Assembly (NCBI GenBank): GCA_965644315.1
Contig: CBFFRQ010000093.1
Coordinates: 186,001 to 250,000, forward strand
Direction of reading: 5' to 3'
DNA from: Caecitellus pseudoparvulus
Lineage: Eukaryota; Bigyra: Bicosoecida
Length of the DNA: 64,000 bases
Position 1 is the stretch's first letter. Every line of letters begins with the position of its first letter. Of this stretch, positions 54,665-64,000 are shown one piece after another. The notes below the pieces were generated by a model. That model was given only the letters and a program-made list of their open reading frames with translations. It searched no databases and had not been told where the DNA came from. Both the position numbers and the translations under genes were made by a program.

Positions 54665-57319
54665 TCACGCGCCCAGCCGGAATCCGCGCGCACGCTTGAC
54701 TTCCTGAGGCTTGCCACCTGCCCCATGACTCCGTTTCTGACCGCCCGTTGGAGACGCAGGGGTCGGGCGGGCAACAGAGGATATGATTGCCCCGCCTGCA
54801 GATGCATGTTGGTTGGCCAGCTTCATGAGTTCTCTCTCCCTCCCCACTGCCACAAGGGCAGTCACGAGCCTGGCGGTGGAATACGCCACGCCCACCTCTG
54901 GCACAGCATCCAGCACTGCTCGCGCTCGAACAAGACGAAAATTGCCATCGGCACGTTTCGCCTCTTCTCGAATGGCCCGAAGGAGTCGGCCCAATGCAGC
55001 TGGCGCGTTCACAAGCTCAGGGTGCACGGAGGCAGGAGTGAAGCCAAGTCCGGCAAGCGGCACATCTTGGCCGGCCATGATGCAGTCTGCGATGTAGCCC
55101 ACGACAGTGCCGACTTTCACCCCCTTCTCACTCGCAACGGTGAACAGGTCTGTTCCTGCACGCAGTTTGTCCGCCGCTTCTTGCTTGGTGGCTGTGATGT
55201 GGGGGACCGTGTCTGCGGAAGTCTTGTTGATGCTCTCATCAAGAGTGGCGGCGGCAGGTGCAGGGGCCAGCTCGTGCAGGTTCACATCCATGCTGAGAGC
55301 GTGCATGTCTGCCATGACGGACAGCGTTGCCAAGAGCTGCTGTCCCCACTGCTGCACCTGGTGCTGCCCCATGCCCGGCAGCTGCTGAAGGCTGTCCAGC
55401 GTTGAGGGTCTGTGTCGCACGAGCGCTGTGAGGGTGGCAGTGGACGCCACGGCAAACGGCGGCAACCCTGACTTGTCCGCCAACTGCTTGCGTGCACTCT
55501 CCATGGCGCCCAGGAGCTCTTTCTCAGCTGGGCTTAGGGGCGTTGGCGGTGTGTGGCGGACAGGTCCACCGCTGGCTGGCCTAGACTTGGCGCCCGGCGA
55601 TGTTGGAAGGGCAGCAGCCAGGTCAACTGGCGGTACAAAAGGTGGCACTTGTCTGGACGTGTCCGCCAAAAGGGCCTGTCCGCCAGGCGTCAAGGCGTAT
55701 GCCACGTACGACACGGTTCGGGCGCCTCGCATGGAGATCTGCTCCTCACAGCACCAGCCGTGCACAGCCAGGGCCCGTAGAAGGGCCCTCCAGGCCTTCA
55801 CAGAGAGCTTTCCACCAGATCCATAGAGCCCGCTACTCAATCTTTGCTCTTGTGAGTACTTTTCGATGAAGCGCTTTGCGTGCGAGCCCGTGAGAAGGGA
55901 GCAGGCATCCCCAGCCGGCGCCCGGGGGCCGCAGAATGCAATGGCGCGCAGGGCAAGGCGTGCTTCTGCAGTGAAGTCCCTAGCACTATCTGAGGCCTTG
56001 CGCCCCTCTCGCTCAAACTTGAGCCGTGTATCGCAGCCGTCACAGCAGTGGTCGCCGCCACAGCCGGCTGGCAGCTCAGAGGGGCTCGCCCCAGACTCCC
56101 CGAAGTAACGCAGGATGTAAGCCCTGCGACAAGCAGTTCTACTCAACAGAGAAAACTCCTTCATGGCACTGAGCATTTCCAGCTTGTGGCCAAGGCTGGA
56201 CTGTGTGGAAGAGGACGTCAGCAGGGCCTGTGCAGTCACAAAGTCGCTTGGGCCGCTGAAGAGAATGCACCGGCTTGCAGCACCATCTCGTCCAGCACGC
56301 CCCGTCTCTTGGTAGTAGGACTCCACACTCTTCGGCGCTCCGTAGTGCACGACACACCTGACGTCGTGCTTGTCTACACCCATGCCAAAGGCAGTCGTGC
56401 AGCACACAACGCCCACTTCGTCCGCAAGAAACGCACGGTGCACGTCCGTGCGCTGCTGGGCGCTCAAGCCTGCATGGTACACGCCAGCGGCAATGCCACA
56501 GTGATTCTTCAAGGTGGCCGCGGCGCTCTCAGCCGCTTTCCGCGTCTGTGTATACACGATGCAGCCCCGGGCACTGCCCATGGTGGAGGTGATGAAGTCA
56601 AATGCCCCTTTGAGGTCTCTCTGGGCCCCCGTCTTCATGCGCACTGTGTAGTGGAGGTTCGGGCGATTGAAGGAGCTGACAATGCAGGCCGGGTCTCTCA
56701 GCCGCAGCACTTGAATGATGTCTTTCTGCACCCGGGGAGTGGCAGTCGCAGTCAGGGCAATGGTGGGCACGCCGGGAAAGTACTCCTGGCATGCCTCCAG
56801 CAGCCTGAAGTCCGGACGGAAGTCCATGCCCCACTCTGACACGCAATGGGCCTCATCCACGGCCACCCCTACGATGTTTGCCGCGCGAAGCGACTTGTGG
56901 CAGGTGCGCAGAGTCTCAGGGGTGGTGTACACCAACGCGTACTCCCCGCTGGCCGCTGCTTCGGCAGTGGTCATGGATGCAGACGACAGAATGCAGTTTG
57001 AAATGCCCCTTGCAGTCAGTGCCATGCTCTGGTCCTCCATGAGCGACAGCAGCGGGCTCACTACCAGCTGCACTCCAGCAAAGCCAGCCTGCACACGTCG
57101 TTTGTGCACGACGGGCAACTGGTAGCACAACGACTTGCCAGAGCCAGTGGCCATCACAACCAATGCATCCTTACCACCAAAAACAGCTTGGAGTGCTTCC
57201 CACTGCCTGCCTCGGAACGCGGAGTGGCCCCAAACCGCTTTCAAGGTTTCCTGCGCACCTTCCTTTGAAACTCCGCTCGCGCAACTCCAGGCTGCCCCTG
57301 AGCCGCTTGAGGCGAACAT
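54665..57319 (-). CDS. RecQ-family ATP-dependent DNA helicase
   Basis: 3'-5' helicase for recombination and repair, 884 residues, one exon. Motif 0 FRGRQWEALQAV, Walker A ATGSGKS (57-63), DEAH box (155-158) followed by CVSEWGMDFRPDF, motif III TATATPRVQKD, motif V FGMGVDKHDVR and motif VI QETGRAGRDG are intact. The RQC zinc region has CRRAYILRYFGE and CGGDHCCDGC. An HRDC-like domain is visible near RKQLADKSGLPPFAVAS to LPGMGQHQVQQWG, and a C-terminal helical segment with TKQEAADKLRAGTDLFTVA resembles the end of bacterial RecQ/WRN-like proteins. The full RecQ-RQC-HRDC order is kept. The gene lies between the two TerD copies, in the opposite orientation. Confidence 0.95.
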   Translation of the reverse strand: MFASSGSGAAWSCASGVSKEGAQETLKAVWGHSAFRGRQWEALQAVFGGKDALVVMATGSGKSLCYQLPVVHKRRVQAGFAGVQLVVSPLLSLMEDQSMALTARGISNCILSSASMTTAEAAASGEYALVYTTPETLRTCHKSLRAANIVGVAVDEAHCVSEWGMDFRPDFRLLEACQEYFPGVPTIALTATATPRVQKDIIQVLRLRDPACIVSSFNRPNLHYTVRMKTGAQRDLKGAFDFITSTMGSARGCIVYTQTRKAAESAAATLKNHCGIAAGVYHAGLSAQQRTDVHRAFLADEVGVVCCTTAFGMGVDKHDVRCVVHYGAPKSVESYYQETGRAGRDGAASRCILFSGPSDFVTAQALLTSSSTQSSLGHKLEMLSAMKEFSLLSRTACRRAYILRYFGESGASPSELPAGCGGDHCCDGCDTRLKFEREGRKASDSARDFTAEARLALRAIAFCGPRAPAGDACSLLTGSHAKRFIEKYSQEQRLSSGLYGSGGKLSVKAWRALLRALAVHGWCCEEQISMRGARTVSYVAYALTPGGQALLADTSRQVPPFVPPVDLAAALPTSPGAKSRPASGGPVRHTPPTPLSPAEKELLGAMESARKQLADKSGLPPFAVASTATLTALVRHRPSTLDSLQQLPGMGQHQVQQWGQQLLATLSVMADMHALSMDVNLHELAPAPAAATLDESINKTSADTVPHITATKQEAADKLRAGTDLFTVASEKGVKVGTVVGYIADCIMAGQDVPLAGLGFTPASVHPELVNAPAALGRLLRAIREEAKRADGNFRLVRARAVLDAVPEVGVAYSTARLVTALVAVGRERELMKLANQHASAGGAIISSVARPTPASPTGGQKRSHGAGGKPQEVKRARGFRLGA

Positions 57320-57657
57320 GGTGCCTGATTTGAGGTATGAACGGATGAAGCCTCAAACCAAGTGCTCGAAGGCTTTGTATTTGATATCAAAGGCGCCGAA
57401 GGCGGGCTGAAAGGTGGGCAGGGCAGGCCTTGTGTCCCAGCTCCTTTCCCGGCTTCTGCTCGGGCAGAAAATGCCTGGTGCGCAGCCTCGAGCCACAGCC
57501 CTCTTGAGCGAGTCAGATGCAGCGACTTCACAAAAACCAAAACCCAACTATGCGCTGCAAGATTTCCGAGGCGAGATGATTGTTTTTGATCCGCGCAGGA
57601 ATTCGTGCTGCGGGCCTGCACTGCCGAGCCACGATTCGGCGAGCACCTCCCACAAGC
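57320..57657. promoter_or_regulatory. Divergent intergenic region between RecQ and TerD copy 2
   Basis: This 338-base gap is not duplicated upstream of TerD copy 1 (53030-53177), so the two copies have different promoters. No other structure seen. Confidence 0.45.
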
Positions 57658-59074
57658 ATGGCAGCTGCAGCGTCCCCTCCCCCTGCCACCGAGTCGGCCT
57701 CCCCGCCGTATCCACCACAGTCACAGCTCCCAGCTACTACTCCCGACACTGTGCATCTTCAAATTGGACAACAGGCTGGCGTGGACATGACCCAGAAGCT
57801 CGTGAGTGCCGCGGCGTGGTGCGAGTCCCCCCGATTTCCGCAAGGCACGCAGGGCGGCGCTTGTGTGCACGCAGCGACTGGGCCTGCGCTGGGACTTCAC
57901 GCCAGGCATGCCAGCTGTGGACCTGGATGCGTCTGCGTTGCTGTTTGACGAGGTGGGCTTCTTGGTGGACGCGGCGTACTACAACCAGCTGTCTGCTGGA
58001 GGTGGGTCTGTCACGCACAGCGGCGATGAGAAGAGCGGCGCGTCGGAGGGGGACGACGAGAGCATCACGATTGACGGACCTCGTCTGCCGAGCAACGTGC
58101 GCGTGATCGTGGTGGTGTTGAACGCTTTCCGTGGCGGGTCGTTGGGTGACCTGGAGACGGCATCGGCGAGGCTGTGTGTGGAGGGCGGTGGGGTGTTGGC
58201 AGACATGTCACTGGGTGGTGCGGGGTCGGCGACGGCGGCGGTGATGTGTGTGCTGTACCGTGACCATGCGTCGGGTGTGTGGTCTGTGAAGGACATCAGC
58301 AAGCACGGTCTGGGTCGGACGTTCATGGCGAGCATGCCGATCATCCGGCCGGTGGTGGATTCGCTGTTGGACCCTGTGATGGTTGAGGAGCGGGGTCAGA
58401 TGGACTTGGGCAAGACGTTCAGCATGAGCAAGGGGCAGGACATGGCGCTGCCTGGGGGTGTGGGCGAGGTGCAGGTGGGTCTGGGGTGGTCGTGTCGTCG
58501 TAGCTTCGACTTGGACGCGAGCTGTCTGATGGTGAAGCCGGGTGTGGAGCCGAGCATCCACAAGGTGGTGTACTACGGAAACCAGAACGCGCCAGGTGTG
58601 CGTCACAGCGGCGACAACACGACGGGTGCGGGGTCGGGCGACGACGAGGTGATCAAGGTGAGTCTGGGCTCTGTGCCTAGGGAGGTGGGTGAGTTGGTGT
58701 TCACGGTGAACATTTACACGTCTGGGGGTACATTTCGGGACGTGCACGACGCGTACGTGCGGCTGGTGTGTCAGGGGAAGGAGCTGGCGCGGTACAAGCT
58801 GGACGAGGGGGTGACGACGAATGGCCTGATGTTTGCGAAGCTGTATCGTTGCGGGTCGCAGTGGCGCATGCTGGCGATGGGCCAGGGAGTGGAAGGGCGC
58901 AATGCCACGGCCGAGCCTGTGACCAAGGCTGCTCTTGGGTTAGAAGATTCCCCGACCACGTTTCAAGCAAGCCAGCCCTCTGCGAGTGCTTCAGGAGGCG
59001 CGTCAGCTGCCCAGCCTCCAGCTACAACGAGGCCAGGGGAAGCTGATGTGGGGGGCTGCTGTACCATCATGTGA
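57658..59074 (+). CDS. Tandem TerD-domain protein with CaaX box, copy 2
   Basis: Exons 57658-57801 and 57875-59074 give 447 residues. The two TerD domains are the same as in copy 1 except one residue (GVTTN for GVTTD). The N-terminal Pro/Ser stretch (PPATESASPPYPPQSQ) and the C-terminal tail (about 60 residues after LAMG) are clearly different in sequence and length. Even so the protein again ends GGCCTIM, so the prenylation signal is under selection while the linker drifts. Within the shared core most Gly, Val and Ala codons end in G or T, unlike the C-ending preference of neighbouring genes. The function is unknown; a Ca-dependent membrane-associated role is an inference from the TerD loops plus CaaX. 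Confidence 0.92.
57765..58881 (+). repeat. Near-identical duplicated tract, copy 2
   Basis: Partner of 53279-54395. It covers the last 37 bases of exon 1, the whole 73-base intron and about 1.0 kb of exon 2. Confidence 0.93.
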
Positions 59075-59954
<880 letters not shown>

Positions 59955-59967
59955 ACGCCCAACTCTG

Positions 59968-59989
59968 TGGCCAACATGGACGTTGGCCA
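59968..59989 (+). other. Hairpin 1 downstream of histone H3
   Basis: TGGCCAAC (59968-59975) pairs perfectly with GTTGGCCA (59982-59989) around a six-base loop ATGGAC. It begins 14 bases after the H3 stop codon. Confidence 0.6.
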
Positions 59990-60001
59990 CCCACCCCCAA
60001 C

Positions 60002-60017
60002 GGTGTTATTCAACACC
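60002..60017 (+). terminator. Hairpin 2: candidate histone mRNA 3' stem-loop
   Basis: GGTGTT, loop ATTC, AACACC: a perfect 6-bp stem with a 4-base loop, opening with GG and closing with CC as in the canonical histone stem-loop, 48 bases after the H3 stop. The 5' flank CCCCAAC and 3' flank ATCACC resemble the canonical flanks. The loop sequence differs from the usual TTTC/TTNA. Confidence 0.6.
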
Positions 60018-60254
60018 ATCACCTCCGTTCAGGCCCACAAAAGTGGGCTCATCGCACAGGAAATCAATGAACTCACTTATTCTGTGGGTATGACTGGGTG
60101 GGGCTCTACCTGGGCATGTGGGGAGCGTTTGCATCACTTGCGTTGGTGCAGAAGATAGGGTAACGGAAGCACCTCCTGCCCTCGCCGCAGCACAGCCATT
60201 CGCAAGGGACCCTGGGGACCAACACGAGATACAACCTCGGAAAAGCTCGACTTC

Positions 60255-61444
60255 TCAGGGTGCACAGGCGCCATCTTTGTCCTTGCTTCCAGGAGCAGAG
60301 CTGGCAGCGCTGCTCGGTGTTGGCATTTTCCGCAGGTCTTCCTCGGGGGGCACGCGAGCAATGCTGCCACGAAGTCCAGATAGGAGCTTAGGACCTGTGC
60401 AATGATGTAAATCAGAATGTACGACACACATAAGCGGTGCGGGGCTTTGAGACGCACTGCAGAGCACGTCCAGTTCATGCTGTCTGGCGTGGCTTTGGGA
60501 GAAGGCATCGGCCCCGGTTCCACAACCACTGGCCTTGGCTGAGTCTGGCGGCACAGGAATGCCCGGGTGAGTCATAAGCTCAAAGATACCCCTTGGAGCG
60601 TCTATCTGTGTTTCAGCGCGCCGCACCTCCTCCAGGATGCGATCTGGGGACATGTCTAGCCCCATCACAGTGTACCCAACAAAGCGGGTCGGCATGTGCC
60701 ACCCAGCACCTTCGAAGCACTTCCGAGCTGCTTCGCAGTAGGAGTGGATGAGTGCGTGGAACTGCTCTGGGTCTAGCGCCTGGGACATGGCATCTGGGAC
60801 CTCCGAAGGGTCAGGCTCATCCAGCAACGAGGGCAGTCGAATCCAAGGTTTGCGTTCAACAGGTGACTTCGCGGTAGGGGAGCGCTCTCCTTGGACATTG
60901 CTGAATGCCTTGACAAGAATGTCTGGGATGCCAGGCAGCACGTGGACATGTTGGTGTCCGTCAATGTAGCGAGGCATGTGCCCGGTCCAACGCCTAAACC
61001 GGCGCAGCTGAGCTTCAATTTCGGCTGCCAAGTTAATCTCCTCCACTTCACCCGCCAGCAGGGCAATGCGCAGTCCATGTTTTCCGCGGAAGCATTGCTG
61101 GCCGTCGCTGAGATCGCACAGACTCGACGAGGCCGTGTCAGGGCAAACTGGCAGGCCTTCAGTCAAGTTCAAGTGTAGGCCCAGTGGAAGGCCAGCTGTG
61201 CAGGCCCGCGAAATCATGGACTCCGCAAAGACTCCATTCACCATGAGGGATGCACGCGTGATCCCTCCAGCTGCAAAGGCAGCCAACTGCGTTTGCAGTG
61301 TTTCAAACGCGTTTCGGCGTGAACGGCTGCGCGCACTCGCTGGCGTCCACGCACGATTCCATCATCTCTGCAGCGCGAATACCCTGCGTCATCTGCCACG
61401 ATGTGAAGGGTGGGCTTCGCTGCACTTGCCGGTGCTGCAGCCAT
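60255..61444 (-). CDS. YdjC/ChbG-type carbohydrate deacetylase
   Basis: Metal-dependent deacetylase-like protein; bacterial ChbG removes an acetyl from chitooligosaccharides. Minus-strand exons 61444-61355, 61286-60458 and 60394-60255 give 352 residues. Metal-site motifs: LHIVADDAGYS (D18/D19), GLHLNLTEG and YIDGHQHVHVLPGIP. ELMTHPGIP and HELDVLCSPKLLSGL near the end match the family only if the 63-base intron 60457-60395 (donor GTGCGT, acceptor TTGCACAG) is removed. The first intron joins CRDDGI to LAAFAAGGITRASLM, the expected order. No signal peptide, so a cytoplasmic or nuclear protein like animal YDJC. The substrate is unknown. Confidence 0.9.
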
Positions 61445-61657
61445 GCAGCATGCCAGCTACGGGGCTGGGCTGTGAGCTGGTTGGAAGGCACCTTTTGCTC
61501 ACGCGCTCGCAGCTGAATTGGGGCTTACGGTAGAGCAACCGCAGTTCCAGGGGAGATGGGACAGGAACGGATAAGCCCGCTTGGGCATGTGCAGCCTGCT
61601 GTTTGTTCGTGGAATGTGCTGAGGTCCGCACATTGCAACGGCAAGCACAGCGAGAGT

Positions 61658-64000
61658 CTAGGCCTCCAGCTCCACGATCAGGTCTCCCTGCGAAACCGTG
61701 TCGGATACCTTCGCGTACACCGCCTTGACACGCCCCGAGGTGGCTGCCCGGACGCTGGTTTCCATCTTCATGGCGTTCAGCACGGCCACGACGTCGCCGG
61801 CGTTCACGTGGTCGCCCACCTTGACCCTCACGTCCACCACTGCGCCGGGCATGGGAGCACCAGCATGAGTGGGCAGGTCTGGAGACGCCTTGGGCGGGCC
61901 ACTGCGAGCAGCCCCCGCAGCACCAGGTGCGGGGGAGCGGTCCCGCACCAGCACACGGCGCATTTCGCCGTTGAGGGAGAAGGTCACGTCCACCATGCCG
62001 TCAGCGTCGGGAGCCGACTTGCTGATGAGCTTCACGAAGAGGGTCTTCCCCTTCTGCATGTCAAACGACATTTCCTCGCCCTCCTGCATGGGCGAGATGA
62101 AGTGGCGCGTGGGCAGTGTGGAGGGGTCCCCGTACTTGGCCAGCCACTGCCGCCACTCTGCAAAGACCGCAGGGTACATGACGTGGGACATGACGTCTAC
62201 GTCTCGGATGCGGCTACCGTGCTTTGCGATCAAGTCTGCCTTGATGGAGTCGAAGTCCAGGGGCTCCATCTCGGCACCCGGCCGCCCTTCGAAGCGGTCC
62301 TTGCCGCTTGCGAGAGGTGGCTGACCAGACAACACGGCCGCGCGGAGTTTCTCGGGGAAGCCGCCTGCAGGGATGCCGAGGTATCCCTGGAAGAACTCCA
62401 CTACAGACTTGGGGAAGTCCAGCTTCTCAGCCTTCTCCAGCACCTCCTGCTCGGTCAAGTTGTTGGCAACCATGAACTGTGCCAGGTCCCCGACGACCTT
62501 GGAGGAGGGTGTCACCTTCACGATGTCCCCCATCAGTCGGTTGGCAGCCGCGTAGGCCTTCTTGATCTTAGGCCACTCCCCAGCCAGTCCCAGTTGCTTG
62601 GACTGGTACAGCAGGTTGGTGTACTGCCCGCCGGGAATCTGGTTCTCGTACACGCTGGCGTCTCCCGTGTGTTGCCCCGACTCGAAGGGAGCGTACACGC
62701 CTCGCAGATCAAACCAGTAGTCATTCAAGGCTGCCAGCTGCTCCTGGTCAATTCCAGTGTCCAGAGGTGTGCCAGCCAGCGCCGCCACGATGGCCCCCAT
62801 GCTGGGTTGAGAGGTGGTGCCCGACATGCTGTCCACTGCAGCGTCCACCGCGTCTGCCCCAGCGTACGCCGACATGAGCATGGACGCGACGCCTGTGCCA
62901 GCCGTGTCATGTGTGTGCACATGAATGGGGACGTCGGGAAACTCTGCCCGCAGCTCTGACACCAGAGCGTGGGCGGCGGCTGGCTTGAGCAGGCCTGCCA
63001 TGTCTTTGATGGCCAGAACGTGGGCGCCACCCTTCACGAGCTCCCGCGCGAGGTTGAGATAATACTGCATGTCGTACGGGTTCTTCGTGACTCCGTCCGC
63101 TGCAACAGGGCTCAGGACGTCTCCAGTGTAGCACATGGCAGCTTCGACGATGCCTCCAGAAGACCCCGCTGCGTCCATGCCCAGCTGCAGGTTGGGCAGG
63201 TAGTTCAAGGAGTCGAAGACACGGTACACGTCCATGCCGTGCTGAGTCGCCACACGGCAAAACTCATGCACTGCGTTGTCAGGGTAGCTGGTGTACCCGA
63301 CTCCATTCGCGCCGCGCAGGAGCATCTGAAAGGGGACGTTGGGCACCGCCTCCCGCATCTGCCCGAGGCGGTCCCAAGGGCACTCCTTCAGGAATCGCAT
63401 GGCCACGTCAAAGGTGGCGCCGCCCCAGTTCTCAATGCTGAAGGCGTTGGCCAGGGCCTCTGATGTGGCGGGGGCGACGGCCAGCAAATCCCGTGTACGC
63501 AGTCGAGTGGCCAGCAGCGATTGGTGTGCGTCTCGCCACGTTGTGTCCGTAATCAGCAGGCCAGGGTGCCGTCTGACTGCCTTGGCAAAGGCTGCCGCGC
63601 CATCAGACTTGTACACTTCGTACAAGGACGGGCGGTCTGGTTCAAGCACCGCTTTTGGGGCACCTTTTCCGCTGGGCGCTCCAGGCACCGGAGGCAAGGC
63701 TGCAGCGGGAGGCGCCGCTCCTTTGCGGAGCGGTGTTGACGGTGGGATGGGGTCGACGGCAGATGGAGCCGGGCCAGTCGCCCCAAGGGTGGGGTCAGGG
63801 CCATTTACGGCAATGTCTGCCAGCAGGGCCAGCAGCTTTTCACCCCGGTTCTGTGCATCCTGGACATTGTCCACGATGCCTGGGTGCTGCTCGATAAAGG
63901 ACGTGCTGACTGGTCCATCCAGATAGTCCTGGTTGCTCAGGACGTTCAGCAGGAAGGACTTGTTCGTGCTCACACCGCGCACTCGGAACTCCCGCAGTGC
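61658..64000 (-). CDS. Pyruvate carboxylase, C-terminal part (5' end beyond window)
   Basis: Biotin enzyme converting pyruvate and bicarbonate to oxaloacetate (anaplerosis, gluconeogenesis), usually mitochondrial. The visible 780 residues start at ALREFRVRGVSTNKSFLLN, the end of the biotin-carboxylase half. A linker of about 80 Pro/Ala-rich residues follows. The carboxyltransferase domain has DTTWRDAHQSLLATR, ENWGGATFDVAMRFL, LLRGANGVGYTSYPD, VYRVFDSLNYL, AIKDMAGLLKP and HVHTHDTAGTG with the metal-binding HxH. The PYC/OADA domain follows. The biotinyl domain ends with NAMKMETSV, whose Lys is biotinylated. Codon phase is 0 at position 64000, so the reading frame continues out of the window. 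Confidence 0.97.
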   Translation of the reverse strand, partial: ALREFRVRGVSTNKSFLLNVLSNQDYLDGPVSTSFIEQHPGIVDNVQDAQNRGEKLLALLADIAVNGPDPTLGATGPAPSAVDPIPPSTPLRKGAAPPAAALPPVPGAPSGKGAPKAVLEPDRPSLYEVYKSDGAAAFAKAVRRHPGLLITDTTWRDAHQSLLATRLRTRDLLAVAPATSEALANAFSIENWGGATFDVAMRFLKECPWDRLGQMREAVPNVPFQMLLRGANGVGYTSYPDNAVHEFCRVATQHGMDVYRVFDSLNYLPNLQLGMDAAGSSGGIVEAAMCYTGDVLSPVAADGVTKNPYDMQYYLNLARELVKGGAHVLAIKDMAGLLKPAAAHALVSELRAEFPDVPIHVHTHDTAGTGVASMLMSAYAGADAVDAAVDSMSGTTSQPSMGAIVAALAGTPLDTGIDQEQLAALNDYWFDLRGVYAPFESGQHTGDASVYENQIPGGQYTNLLYQSKQLGLAGEWPKIKKAYAAANRLMGDIVKVTPSSKVVGDLAQFMVANNLTEQEVLEKAEKLDFPKSVVEFFQGYLGIPAGGFPEKLRAAVLSGQPPLASGKDRFEGRPGAEMEPLDFDSIKADLIAKHGSRIRDVDVMSHVMYPAVFAEWRQWLAKYGDPSTLPTRHFISPMQEGEEMSFDMQKGKTLFVKLISKSAPDADGMVDVTFSLNGEMRRVLVRDRSPAPGAAGAARSGPPKASPDLPTHAGAPMPGAVVDVRVKVGDHVNAGDVVAVLNAMKMETSVRAATSGRVKAVYAKVSDTVSQGDLIVELEA

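Larger units (their letters stand above)
59955..60254. other. Convergent gap between histone H3 and the YdjC-like gene
   Basis: This 300-base interval carries the two H3 hairpins. I see no AATGCA in the H3 sense. Confidence 0.5.

Noticed and set aside
53279-58881. The repeated TerD tracts as ends of a transposon carrying RecQ
   Set aside because: No transposase, no terminal inverted repeats or target-site duplication; the repeats are gene-internal and their borders fall inside coding exons.
60395-60429. A 35-base intron in the YdjC-like gene with donor GTGTGT
   Set aside because: Too short compared with other introns and it leads to an immediate stop; the 63-base intron with donor at 60457 fits the family.

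Overview
The window reads as nuclear DNA of a GC-rich single-celled eukaryote. About 29 protein genes lie close together on both strands. Many are split by short GT-AG introns, mostly 60-100 bases, with donors GTGAG or GTGCG and acceptors ending CAG. The genes are typically eukaryotic: histone H3, the RNA polymerase subunit RPB10, AP-2 mu, SDS22, myotubularin, a PRL phosphatase and a class IV-like myosin. A single-domain voltage-gated channel of the kind known from protists and phytoplankton, a two-pore channel, and an FIH-type oxygenase point to a free-living protist (alga, stramenopile, haptophyte or apusomonad-like). The sequence alone does not fix the lineage. I see no tRNA, rRNA, transposon, CRISPR array or organelle DNA.

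Layout. 1-9.1 kb: an organellar rRNA methyltransferase (cut by the window start), an FIH-like asparaginyl hydroxylase and a large myosin (GYF, proline repeats, WW, motor, IQ, MyTH4, SH3). 9.4-16.9 kb: a WHEP-like protein, SDS22, RPB10, an unrecognised protein and a secreted JmjC/cupin protein. 17.1-30 kb: a protein with degenerate EF-hand-like units, AP-2 mu, a myotubularin phosphatase, an AGC kinase, Fcf2 and the splicing factor USP39/Sad1. 30.3-41.2 kb: a prenylated PRL phosphatase, a 1,552-residue LRR protein, an orphan and an exostosin-type glycosyltransferase. 41.3-53 kb: a two-pore channel, a membrane protein, a NO66-like ribosomal oxygenase, a single-domain cation channel and the GTPase GNL1. 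53.1-64 kb: two almost identical TerD-domain genes flanking a RecQ helicase, histone H3, a YdjC/ChbG-type deacetylase and pyruvate carboxylase (cut by the window end).

The genes do not form one pathway. Groups with related roles are ribosome/rRNA work (RsmH, Fcf2, GNL1, NO66), ion channels (TPC, single-domain channel), phosphorylation and phosphoinositide signalling (SDS22, AGC kinase, PRL, myotubularin) and endocytosis/actin motility (AP-2 mu, myosin). Most stop codons are followed within 150 bases by AATGCA or a close variant, and three convergent gene pairs share a palindromic AATGCATT. This looks like an unusual polyadenylation signal. Histone H3 lacks that signal and instead has two hairpins, one with the 6-bp stem and 4-base loop of histone mRNA ends.

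Gene models were joined by hand from reading frames, splice sites and family alignment from memory. Spans include introns, and exon positions are in each entry.
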